From an uncultured Collinsella sp. (GTDB taxonomy: Bacteria; Actinomycetota; Coriobacteriia; Coriobacteriales; Coriobacteriaceae), in NCBI GenBank assembly GCA_900554135.1, contig USFU01000098.1, positions 1 through 6,244 on the forward strand: a DNA stretch of 6,244 nt, read 5' to 3'. Positions 1-4,693 of the stretch are shown piece by piece (the stretch's first letter is position 1; each line of letters starts with the position of its first letter). The notes under the pieces were generated by a model that was given only the letters and a program-made list of their open reading frames with translations, did no database searches and was not told the DNA's origin. Made by a program: the position numbers and the translations under genes.

Positions 1-1068
1 GACGTCTACCGTCCCGCCGCTGCCGACCAGCTGGCCACGCTCGGTGGCGAGATCGGCGTGCCGGTCTTCCGCGGTGACGGCGCGCACCCGGTCGATATTG
101 CCAAGGGCGCCATCCAAGAGGCCGTCGACCACCTGCGCGACGTGGTCATTGTCGATACCGCCGGTCGTCTTCAGATCGACGAGCAGATGATGCAGGAGGC
201 CGTCGACATCAAGAAGGCCGTTAAGCCCGACCAGGTGCTGATGGTCGTCGATGCCATGACCGGCCAGGATATCGTCAACGTCGTCTCGACCTTCGCTGAG
301 CGCACCGACTTTGATGGCGTGATTATCTCCAAGCTCGACGGCGATGCCCGTGGCGGTGGCGCACTTTCGGTGCGTCAGGTGACCGGCAAGCCCATCAAGT
401 TCGTGAGCATGGGCGAGAAGCCTGATTCGCTGGAGCCGTTCTATCCCGATCGCATGGCCAAGCGAATCTTGGGCATGGGCGATGTCGTAGGCATTATCGA
501 GAAGGCCCAGGAGGCAGCCGATGCAGAGCAGCTCGAGGCTGCCGAGCGTATGCTGCGCGAGGGCTTTACCATGAACGATATGCTCGACCAGATGAAGGCC
601 GTCAAGAAGATGGGCGGCATGAAGGGTATCCTGGGCATGCTCCCCGGTGGACAGCGTGCGCTCAACCAGATGGGCGGCAACCTGGACGAGGGCATCTTCG
701 ACAAGAACGAGGCCATCATCATGTCGATGACCAAGGAGGAGCGCCTGCGTCCCTCCATCATCAACGGCCAGCGCCGCGCCCGCATTGCCAAGGGAGCCGG
801 CGTAACCCCCACCGAGGTCAATAGCCTTATGAAGCAGTGGGGCGAGATGAATAAGATGATGGGCCGCATGCGCACGATGGCCAATCAGGCACAGGCCGGC
901 GGTAAGAAGGGCAAAAAGGGTAAGAAGGGCAAGAAGATGCGCATGCCCAATATCCCTGGCCTGGACGCTATGGGTCTGGGTGGCATGGGTGGCCTGGGTA
1001 CGGGCGGCCCCAAGTCCGATATGGACCTGTTGCGACAGATGGAAGCGCAGATGCGCAACAAGAAGTAG
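1..1068 (+). CDS. ffh: Signal recognition particle protein Ffh (SRP54 GTPase), 5' end missing
   Basis: Ffh binds the SRP RNA and the signal sequences of nascent membrane and secreted proteins, and docks with FtsY at the membrane in a GTP-dependent way. The frame is open from base 1, so the N domain and P-loop lie outside the window; 355 residues are visible. It enters in the G domain at DVYRPAA (residues 1-7, G2 region). DTAGR (52-56, G3), SKLDGDARGGGALS (110-123, G4 and following) and SMGEKPDSLEPF (G5 region) follow. The M domain is methionine-rich (FTMNDMLDQMKAVKKMGGMKG, then KEERLRPSIINGQRRARIAKG and EVNSLMKQW). The usual RNA-binding core SRxxRIAxGSG reads QRRARIAKGAG here, so two serines are replaced. 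The C-terminus has four GKK units, then a Gly/Met-rich stretch ending in RNKK. The gene is closed by the hairpin at 1090-1128. Identity is secure from several family motifs in order. Confidence 0.97.
   Translation, partial: DVYRPAAADQLATLGGEIGVPVFRGDGAHPVDIAKGAIQEAVDHLRDVVIVDTAGRLQIDEQMMQEAVDIKKAVKPDQVLMVVDAMTGQDIVNVVSTFAERTDFDGVIISKLDGDARGGGALSVRQVTGKPIKFVSMGEKPDSLEPFYPDRMAKRILGMGDVVGIIEKAQEAADAEQLEAAERMLREGFTMNDMLDQMKAVKKMGGMKGILGMLPGGQRALNQMGGNLDEGIFDKNEAIIMSMTKEERLRPSIINGQRRARIAKGAGVTPTEVNSLMKQWGEMNKMMGRMRTMANQAQAGGKKGKKGKKGKKMRMPNIPGLDAMGLGGMGGLGTGGPKSDMDLLRQMEAQMRNKK
901..936 (+). repeat. Four tandem 9-bp units encoding Gly-Lys-Lys in the Ffh tail
   Basis: The units are GGTAAGAAG, GGCAAAAAG, GGTAAGAAG and GGCAAGAAG. 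They encode (GKK)4, residues 301-312 of the visible Ffh. Units 1 and 3 are identical and the others differ only at synonymous positions, which fits duplication followed by drift. The basic tail probably contacts RNA or ribosome phosphate. Copy number could vary between strains by slippage, but that is inference. Confidence 0.85.
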
Positions 1069-1089
1069 CGGCTTTATCGAGCCGAATAG

Positions 1090-1128
1090 GGCGAAGGCCG
1101 CTCGGATGGTGTCCGGGCGGCCTTCGCC
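1090..1128 (+). terminator. Terminator hairpin after ffh, possibly bidirectional
   Basis: GGCGAAGGCCGC (1090-1101) is the exact reverse complement of 1117-1128. The stem continues through a U-G wobble (1102/1116) and CGGA/TCCG (1103-1106/1112-1115) to a five-base loop, giving about 17 pairs. The downstream sequence is only moderately T-rich (GTTGGTTCGTCGTTTGTTGG). It starts 21 bases after the ffh stop. It also lies downstream of the convergent minus-strand genes, so it may stop both, though no T-run follows on the minus strand. A weaker 5-bp hairpin (1069-1073/1080-1084) sits directly after the stop codon. Confidence 0.8.
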
Positions 1129-1188
1129 GTTGGTTCGTCGTTTGTTGGACGTGTGGAAGCGTGTCGACGCCAGGGTATTTGCCGCTAG

Positions 1189-1287
1189 TCAGCGCTTTAT
1201 TTTCGTAAAAATCCAACGCACCAGCCTAAATGCGAGCACGACAATCGCAATCAGTATCGCAAGTATGACGATTTCTGGACCGCGCAT
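1189..1287 (-). CDS. Predicted 32-residue single-pass membrane peptide
   Basis: This short frame runs from ATG at 1287 to TGA at 1189. The N-terminus is MRGPE, followed by an unbroken hydrophobic run (IVILAILIAIVVLAF, residues 6-20) long enough for one membrane helix. A basic aromatic tail (RLVRWIFTKIKR, 21-32) would place the C-terminus in the cytoplasm by the positive-inside rule. The site GGTGAT (1294-1299), complementary to the 3' end of 16S rRNA, lies six bases before the ATG. It abuts the stop codon of the secreted-protein gene upstream, so the two are probably co-transcribed and translationally coupled (12 bases between stop and start). I recognise no family. It could be a membrane partner or anchor of the secreted protein, or a small hydrophobic toxin-like peptide. 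Hydrophobic helix, clean start and operon position support a real gene, but it is too short for certainty. Confidence 0.6.
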   Translation of the reverse strand: MRGPEIVILAILIAIVVLAFRLVRWIFTKIKR

Positions 1288-1299
1288 AAAGCCATCACC

Positions 1300-1815
1300 C
1301 TAGTACGCATAAGTATGCAAGGTCGTTCCCTGCATCTCTGCACCCAAGAACACATTTCCCGTATACACACCTGGTATAGACACATTCACGCGCTGAAGCG
1401 CTCGTGTGCTATTCCAGGTAAAGGAGTCAGATGCCGTTCCCAGAGGGACAGAATAATTCGAACCCCATGCGCTCGTTATCTTATGATTGCCGATCTTGAT
1501 GTAGAACTCCTGAAATATAACCGAGTTATAGTAGACCCTCCATGTACCAGAGGCGTTTTGATAATAAGAATCCCATGCGTTACACGGCTCAACAGTCGGT
1601 ATATATTCAATTCCAATTTTGCCTTCAGTTCCATCCGGCAAAATAACGGTATATTCCTGACTGGCCCGATCTTTCAGTTGAAATGAAATACTCACTGGAT
1701 ATTCGCCATTGTCATCAGTCAAGAAATCATCCGCAAACCCTATTGAGGGCGTAAATAGCGATAGAGTAGCCACCAACAGTAGTAGCGCAACAGGTAAAGA
1801 AAGGCGCTTGTTCAT
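1300..1815 (-). CDS. Predicted secreted protein, beta-rich, function unknown
   Basis: The protein has 171 residues. The N-terminus is a typical Sec signal peptide: MNKR, a leucine-rich core (residues 5-22), then SIGFA followed by DD, suggesting signal peptidase I cleavage after Ala28. There is no lipobox Cys; the only cysteine is Cys78. The mature part (about 143 residues) is rich in alternating hydrophobic, Thr, Ser and aromatic residues, suggesting beta strands, with SGTWRVYY (89-96), FYIKIGNHKITSAWG (104-118) and a C-terminal GTTLHTYAY. From memory the SGTW...FYIKI..HKIT..W pattern resembles small secreted proteins of unknown function in gut Gram-positives (DUF5626-like); this was not verified. 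AGGAG (1824-1828) lies eight bases before the ATG. Base composition is clearly more AT-rich than in ffh or thyA, suggesting transfer. It is followed 12 bases later by the membrane-peptide frame and preceded by a 17-codon peptide frame. Confidence 0.85.
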   Translation of the reverse strand: MNKRLSLPVALLLLVATLSLFTPSIGFADDFLTDDNGEYPVSISFQLKDRASQEYTVILPDGTEGKIGIEYIPTVEPCNAWDSYYQNASGTWRVYYNSVIFQEFYIKIGNHKITSAWGSNYSVPLGTASDSFTWNSTRALQRVNVSIPGVYTGNVFLGAEMQGTTLHTYAY

Positions 1816-1850
1816 AATGCTCGCTCCTAGAAGAAATTCAGCTCCACCAG

Positions 1851-1904
1851 CTAGGCCTGTCTAAGACGTTTATTGCCAAATATGGTTCCAAATCTTGATA
1901 GCAT
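1851..1904 (-). CDS. Possible 17-residue leader peptide (MLSRFGTIFGNKRLRQA)
   Basis: This 17-codon frame runs from ATG at 1904 to TAG at 1851. It has a near-ideal ribosome site: AGGGAGG (1911-1917), six bases between GGAGG and ATG. It is the first start codon after the predicted minus-strand promoter (1929-1958), about 18 bases from the expected transcript start. It ends 35 bases before the secreted-protein gene. The peptide is basic (R, K, R, R) and mildly amphipathic, with no export signal. It does not show the residue runs expected of an amino-acid attenuator. Its position suggests a leader that couples or gates translation of the next gene, or a free peptide. It is also the last part of a longer open frame running into antisense thyA, which I regard as chance. 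Confidence 0.4.
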   Translation of the reverse strand: MLSRFGTIFGNKRLRQA

Positions 1905-1933
1905 CCTGAACCTCCCTATGTTTCTATCAAGAT
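1892..1933 (-). repeat. 10-bp inverted repeat around the leader start
   Basis: ATCTTGATAG (1892-1901) is repeated exactly in inverted form as CTATCAAGAT (1924-1933), with 22 bases between. On the minus strand the interval holds the ribosome site AGGGAGG and the ATG of the 17-codon peptide. The outer arm overlaps the predicted -10 (1929-1934). It may therefore be a DNA operator, or, if transcription starts earlier, an RNA stem that displays the start site in its loop. Arms are read directly; the role is inferred. Confidence 0.6.
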
Positions 1934-1958
1934 AACATTTTAAAGTGCTCATATGCAA
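1929..1958 (-). promoter_or_regulatory. Candidate sigma-70-type promoter for the minus-strand small-gene group
   Basis: Read on the minus strand, a -10 TATCTT (1929-1934) is preceded directly by TGT, an extended -10. A weak -35 TTGCAT (1953-1958) lies 18 bases upstream. Transcription would start near 1922, about 18 bases before the leader ATG and some 107 before the secreted-protein start. The -35 and spacer lie inside the 10-bp dyad at 1940-1967. The -35 matches consensus poorly, so the extended -10 carries most of the case. Confidence 0.45.
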
Positions 1959-1967
1959 GCACTTTAA
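1940..1967. promoter_or_regulatory. Perfect 10-bp dyad, candidate repressor operator
   Basis: TTAAAGTGCT (1940-1949) is followed after eight bases (CATATGCA) by its exact reverse complement AGCACTTTAA (1958-1967). The size and symmetry fit a dimeric helix-turn-helix regulator. It covers the -35 and spacer of the predicted minus-strand promoter, where binding would block transcription. The octamer CTCATATG occurs in it (1948-1955) and again 24 bases on (1972-1979), possibly marking a second site. No regulator gene is visible in the window. Confidence 0.5.
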
Positions 1968-2001
1968 CTTCCTCATATGGGAGTTCACGGTCCACGGCGG
2001 A

Positions 2002-2041
2002 TTCTCGCATTCATTCGTACACGTACGGATGAATGTGGGAG
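2002..2041. promoter_or_regulatory. Long near-perfect hairpin in the thyA upstream region
   Basis: Positions 2008-2020 pair with 2023-2035 over 13 positions, with one T/G mismatch (a wobble in RNA) and the core CGTAC/GTACG; as RNA the innermost pair would open to give a four-base loop. Allowing wobbles, pairing extends outwards to 2002/2041, about 19 positions. In plus-strand RNA the right arm would bury the GGGAGG (2037-2042) before the small frame at 2050. In DNA it would be a protein-binding dyad. No T-run follows, so it is not a convincing terminator. Function unknown. Confidence 0.5.
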
Positions 2042-2049
2042 GTTTTCGG

Positions 2050-2136
2050 ATGAAGTTGATATTCAAATGTGCTGCCGTGCATTGCGTGTGCCGGCCTAAG
2101 TGTTCCATCCGATACTGTGCGCCTGGTCTACAATAA
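2050..2136 (+). CDS. Doubtful 28-residue cysteine-rich peptide upstream of thyA
   Basis: ATG at 2050 follows GGGAGG (2037-2042) with a seven-base gap. The frame begins MKLIFKCAAVHC and has five cysteines (residues 7, 12, 14, 18, 23) and five basic residues, ending at TAA 2134-2136. The ribosome site is good, but the candidate thyA -10 (2129-2134) lies in its last codons and I find no clear promoter before it. It ends 32 bases before thyA. It may be a chance frame; the Cys density and ribosome site are the only reasons to list it. Confidence 0.15.
   Translation: MKLIFKCAAVHCVCRPKCSIRYCAPGLQ
2129..2134 (+). promoter_or_regulatory. Candidate -10 element of the thyA-folA promoter
   Basis: TACAAT differs from TATAAT at one base and is followed by an A-rich stretch (AAAAAT). 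A start near 2141 would give a leader of about 28 bases with the ribosome site AGGAGG (2159-2164) just before the thyA ATG. I see no good -35 at 16-18 bases; TTCCAT (2103-2108) is 20 bases away. Evidence is therefore the -10 and its position only. Confidence 0.35.
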
Positions 2137-2168
2137 AAATCGCTTAGAGACGACTGACAGGAGGGGCT

Positions 2169-3017
2169 ATGAGCAAAGCTGATCAGCAATTTGTGACCAT
2201 GTGCCGTGATATCTTGGACCATGGCACCACCACCGAGGGCCAAAAGGTCCGTCCGGTGTGGGAGGACGGAACCCCTGCCTATACCATTAAAAACTTTGGC
2301 GTTACCGCGCGCTACGACCTGCGCGAGGAGTTTCCCGCACTCACGCTGCGTCGTACGGCGCTTAAGTCGGCCATGGACGAGATTCTATGGATCTATCAAA
2401 AGAAGTCCAATAACGTGCATGACCTTAACAGCCATATCTGGGACGAGTGGGCTGACGAGACCGGTTCGATCGGCAAGGCCTATGGCTACCAGATTGGCCA
2501 GAAGAGCCATTATGCCGAGGGTGACTTCGACCAGATGGACCGCGTGCTGTACGACCTTAAGCACACGCCGTATAGCCGCCGCATCATGACCAACACGTAT
2601 GTGTTTAGCGATCTCTCCGAAATGCATCTGTATCCGTGCGCCTACAGCGTGACGTATAACGTGACGCAGCGCCCGCAGGACGACAAACCGACGCTCAACA
2701 TGATTCTCAATCAGCGTAGCCAGGATATTTTGGCCGCGAATAACTGGAATGTGTGCCAGTACGCCATCCTGCTGATGATGGTGGCGCAATCGGTCGATAT
2801 GATTCCGGGCGAGCTGCTGCACGTGATCGCTGACGCGCATATCTACGATCGCCATGTCGATATCGTTCGTGAGCTTATCGAGCGTCCGCAGTTTGCCGCT
2901 CCCAAGGTGTCTCTCAACCCCGACGTGCACGACTTCTATTCGTTTACGACCGACGACCTTATCGTCGAGGGCTATGAGCACGGTCCGCAGGTCAAGAATA
3001 TCCCCATCGCGGTGTAG
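2169..3017 (+). CDS. thyA: Thymidylate synthase ThyA
   Basis: ThyA methylates dUMP to dTMP with 5,10-methylenetetrahydrofolate as carbon donor and reductant, releasing dihydrofolate; it is a cytoplasmic homodimer. The 282 residues are a full-length family member. Visible landmarks are HIWDEW (89-94), GSIGKAYGYQIG (99-110), the arginine pair of SRR (136-138) that reaches the dUMP phosphate of the partner subunit, the catalytic Cys157 in LYPC, QRSQD (182-186), Asn194, and DAHIYDRH (222-229). The end, DFYSFTTDDL plus YEHG and IAV, matches the Bacillus subtilis ThyA / phage phi3T branch more than the E. coli ThyA branch. The usual LGxPFN loop reads LAANNWN, which I believe is normal in this branch. 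AGGAGG (2159-2164) fixes the start at 2169. folA follows after nine bases, so the two form an operon. Confidence 0.96.
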   Translation: MSKADQQFVTMCRDILDHGTTTEGQKVRPVWEDGTPAYTIKNFGVTARYDLREEFPALTLRRTALKSAMDEILWIYQKKSNNVHDLNSHIWDEWADETGSIGKAYGYQIGQKSHYAEGDFDQMDRVLYDLKHTPYSRRIMTNTYVFSDLSEMHLYPCAYSVTYNVTQRPQDDKPTLNMILNQRSQDILAANNWNVCQYAILLMMVAQSVDMIPGELLHVIADAHIYDRHVDIVRELIERPQFAAPKVSLNPDVHDFYSFTTDDLIVEGYEHGPQVKNIPIAV

Positions 3018-3023
3018 GTGGTG
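3016..3023 (+). promoter_or_regulatory. Ribosome site overlapping the thyA stop, decides the folA start
   Basis: AGGTGGTG begins in the last two bases of the thyA TAG and lies three bases before ATG 3027 (seven counted from AGGTGG to the start's best-paired core). The alternative GTG at 3018 would have no ribosome site and would add MVP before the usual DHFR N-terminus. Overlap with the stop codon suggests translational coupling of folA to thyA. Confidence 0.65.
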
Positions 3024-3026
3024 CCC

Positions 3027-3545
3027 ATGACGTGTAAGCTTTCTGCGATCGTCGCCGTGTGCGACGACTGGGGTATTGGGTGCGAGGGCGACATGGTGGT
3101 ATCCAACCGTGCCGACATGCGTCATTTTGTGGCATTCACCAAAGGTTGCCCGGTCATTATGGGGCGCAAGACGCTGTTGAGTTTTCCCGGCGGACGACCG
3201 CTCAAGAATCGCCGCAATATCGTGCTCACCCGCGACGAGAGCTTTGCTGCCGAGGGCGTCGACGTTGTGCATAGCATCGACGAAGCGCTCGCCGCGGTAG
3301 CCGATGAACCCGTTGCGTGGGTGATTGGCGGCGGCGAGGTGTATCGACAGTTTTTGCCGTATTGCATCGAGGCCGAGGTTACGCATAACCATTGCGTGCA
3401 TGACGTGGATACGTACTTTCCCGATTTGGATGCCGATCCCGCGTGGGAGATTGTGCGGCGTTGCGGTGTTGCCACGATTGCCGCGGGCGAGGGTGACGAG
3501 GGTCTCGATTATGAGTTCGTGACGTATCGTCGCGTTGAGGCGTAA
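3027..3545 (+). CDS. folA: Dihydrofolate reductase
   Basis: FolA reduces dihydrofolate to tetrahydrofolate with NADPH, regenerating the cofactor oxidised by ThyA; it is the target of trimethoprim. From ATG 3027 the protein has 172 residues, normal for the family. Motifs in order: LSAIVAV (5-11), WGIG (15-18, Met20-loop region), the catalytic acid Asp30 in RADMRHF, VIMGRKT (43-49), SFPGGRPLKNRRNIVLTR (52-69, NADPH and p-aminobenzoyl contacts) and WVIGGGEVYRQFL (98-110), then TYFP. The segment that is LPWxxPxD in E. coli reads MVVSNRAD: the tryptophan and both prolines are absent while the acid is kept. Related DHFRs of gut clostridia and coriobacteria often have VSIPAD here, as I recall, so loss of the Trp is not unique, but Asn-Arg in place of Ile-Pro stands out. 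It is the second gene of the thyA operon. Confidence 0.95.
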   Translation: MTCKLSAIVAVCDDWGIGCEGDMVVSNRADMRHFVAFTKGCPVIMGRKTLLSFPGGRPLKNRRNIVLTRDESFAAEGVDVVHSIDEALAAVADEPVAWVIGGGEVYRQFLPYCIEAEVTHNHCVHDVDTYFPDLDADPAWEIVRRCGVATIAAGEGDEGLDYEFVTYRRVEA

Positions 3546-3586
3546 ATCGTCTGGCGTGAACGGTATCATCGGATTATTTGATTCAT

Positions 3587-3609
3587 GGGGCGGCGCTTAG
3601 CGTCGCCTC
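3587..3609 (+). terminator. Terminator-like hairpin after thyA-folA
   Basis: GGCGGCGC (3589-3596) pairs with GCGTCGCC (3600-3607) around a TTA loop, with one G-U pair; two further pairs (3587/3609 and wobble 3588/3608) extend it to ten. It is followed by GTTTGG, a short T-run. It lies 42 bases after the folA stop and before the RNA methyltransferase gene, so it probably separates two transcripts, though the weak T-run leaves read-through possible. Confidence 0.6.
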
Positions 3610-3653
3610 GTTTGGTATAGATGTGCTGTAAAGAAAGGTGCGGGCTGGCTGTT

Positions 3654-4568
3654 ATGACTGATGCCGTTGAGGTGCTGCGAATCGATTCGCTCGAGGACGA
3701 GCGGCTCGATGCCTACGTGCGACTGACCGAGCGCGAGCTGCGCTGCGTGCTGGAGCCGCAAAAGGGCATCTTTATCGCCGAGAGTGCCAAGGTTATCGAG
3801 CGCGCGGTGCGCGCCGGATACGAGCCGGTGAGCTTTCTTTTGGGCGAACGCTGGCTCGACCAGATGATGCTGCTGTTTGAGCGCCTGGCGGTACGCGAAG
3901 GTGCGGGCCCGGTTCCCGTGTTCGTGGCCTCGATGGAGCTTATGGAGCAGTTGACGGGCTTTAACGTGACGCGCGGTGCGCTCGCGGCGTTCCGTCGCCC
4001 GCGTCAGATTCCGGTTGATGAGTTCTTGGGTGGCGTCGTCGAGGCGGCGGGGGAGCGCCCGGTGCGCGTGTGCGTGCTTGAGGGCATTGTCGACCACACC
4101 AACGTCGGCGCGATTTTCCGCTCGGCGGCTGCGCTGAACGTCGATGGCATTTTGGTGAGCCCCACGTGCTGTGACCCGCTGTACCGTCGCTCGGCCCGCG
4201 TGAGCATGGGCACGGTGTTCCAGGTGCCCTGGACGCGCATTGGCAGCGAGGCGCGCGTATGGCCGCATGATGGGCTGGCGGCGTTACACGATGCCGGCTT
4301 TTCGTGTGCCGCTATGGCGTTGACGGATGATTCGGTGTCGTTGGACGATCCCGTGCTGCAGGAGATTGACCGCCTGGCAATCTTTATGGGCACCGAGGGT
4401 GCTGGCTTGGGCGCCAAGACCATTGCAGGCTGTGATCGCGCCGTGCGTATTCCGATGGCGCATGGAGTCGATTCGCTCAACGTGGCCGCGGCAAGTGCTG
4501 TCGCCTTTTGGCAGCTGTGCCCGCATGTGAGCAACGAGTACCACTACCAGCCGGGGCTGTATCACTAG
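3654..4568 (+). CDS. SpoU/TrmH-family (SPOUT) 2'-O-ribose RNA methyltransferase
   Basis: Proteins of this family transfer a methyl group from S-adenosylmethionine to the 2'-OH of a tRNA or rRNA ribose, with the cofactor bound in a trefoil knot. The 304 residues show an N-terminal substrate-binding-like region (about 10-125) and a SPOUT domain (about 138-290) with all three motifs: DHTNVGAIFRSAAAL (147-161; N150, R156), FMGTEGAGL (244-252) and IPMAHGVDSLNVAAASAVAF (266-285; Ser274, Asn276). Which RNA it modifies cannot be read from the sequence, so no symbol is given. I chose ATG 3654 over ATG 3621 because the first adds an odd MCCKERCGLAV segment and lacks a ribosome site. The best site for 3654, AAAGG (3634-3638), is distant, so the start is not certain. 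The gene stands alone between two hairpin- or promoter-bearing gaps. Confidence 0.93.
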   Translation: MTDAVEVLRIDSLEDERLDAYVRLTERELRCVLEPQKGIFIAESAKVIERAVRAGYEPVSFLLGERWLDQMMLLFERLAVREGAGPVPVFVASMELMEQLTGFNVTRGALAAFRRPRQIPVDEFLGGVVEAAGERPVRVCVLEGIVDHTNVGAIFRSAAALNVDGILVSPTCCDPLYRRSARVSMGTVFQVPWTRIGSEARVWPHDGLAALHDAGFSCAAMALTDDSVSLDDPVLQEIDRLAIFMGTEGAGLGAKTIAGCDRAVRIPMAHGVDSLNVAAASAVAFWQLCPHVSNEYHYQPGLYH

Positions 4569-4622
4569 GCAGATATTTCGCACCGGGCTCTGATTCGGGG
4601 TGTATCGGTCGACGCCGGTCGG

Positions 4623-4631
4623 TGCTAAGCT
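4623..4631 (+). promoter_or_regulatory. Possible extended -10 for the MATE gene
   Basis: TGCTAAGCT fits the TGnTAnnnT pattern of an extended -10 and lies about 63 bases before the GTG start. No clear -35 is seen at 16-18 bases. The leader after it is T-rich (TTTTGG, CCGTTTTGTTG). The gap 4569-4693 shows no convincing terminator for the methyltransferase gene, so read-through from upstream is also possible. Confidence 0.3.
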
Positions 4632-4693
4632 GGTATTGCTTTTGGTCTTAAATTGCCGTTTTGTTGTTTGACGTACGCTGGCGGGGAGGGCGT

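Noticed and set aside
1315..1686. 123-codon plus-strand frame opposite the secreted protein
   Set aside because: No ribosome site or recognisable domain, whereas the minus-strand frame has a signal peptide and ribosome site.
2008..2035. The 13-bp stem as an intrinsic terminator
   Set aside because: Neither strand has a T-run after it, and no gene ends nearby, so a regulatory or protein-binding role is more likely.
1851..2243. 130-codon minus-strand frame starting inside antisense thyA
   Set aside because: Its first part overlaps the thyA start and crosses the dyad region and the predicted promoter. Only the last 17 codons, from ATG 1904, have a ribosome site and were kept.
2385..3569. 394-codon open frame on the minus strand opposite thyA-folA
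   Set aside because: It is fully antisense to two certain genes, is rich in His and Arg as expected from complementing GC-biased codons, and shows no domain or ribosome site.
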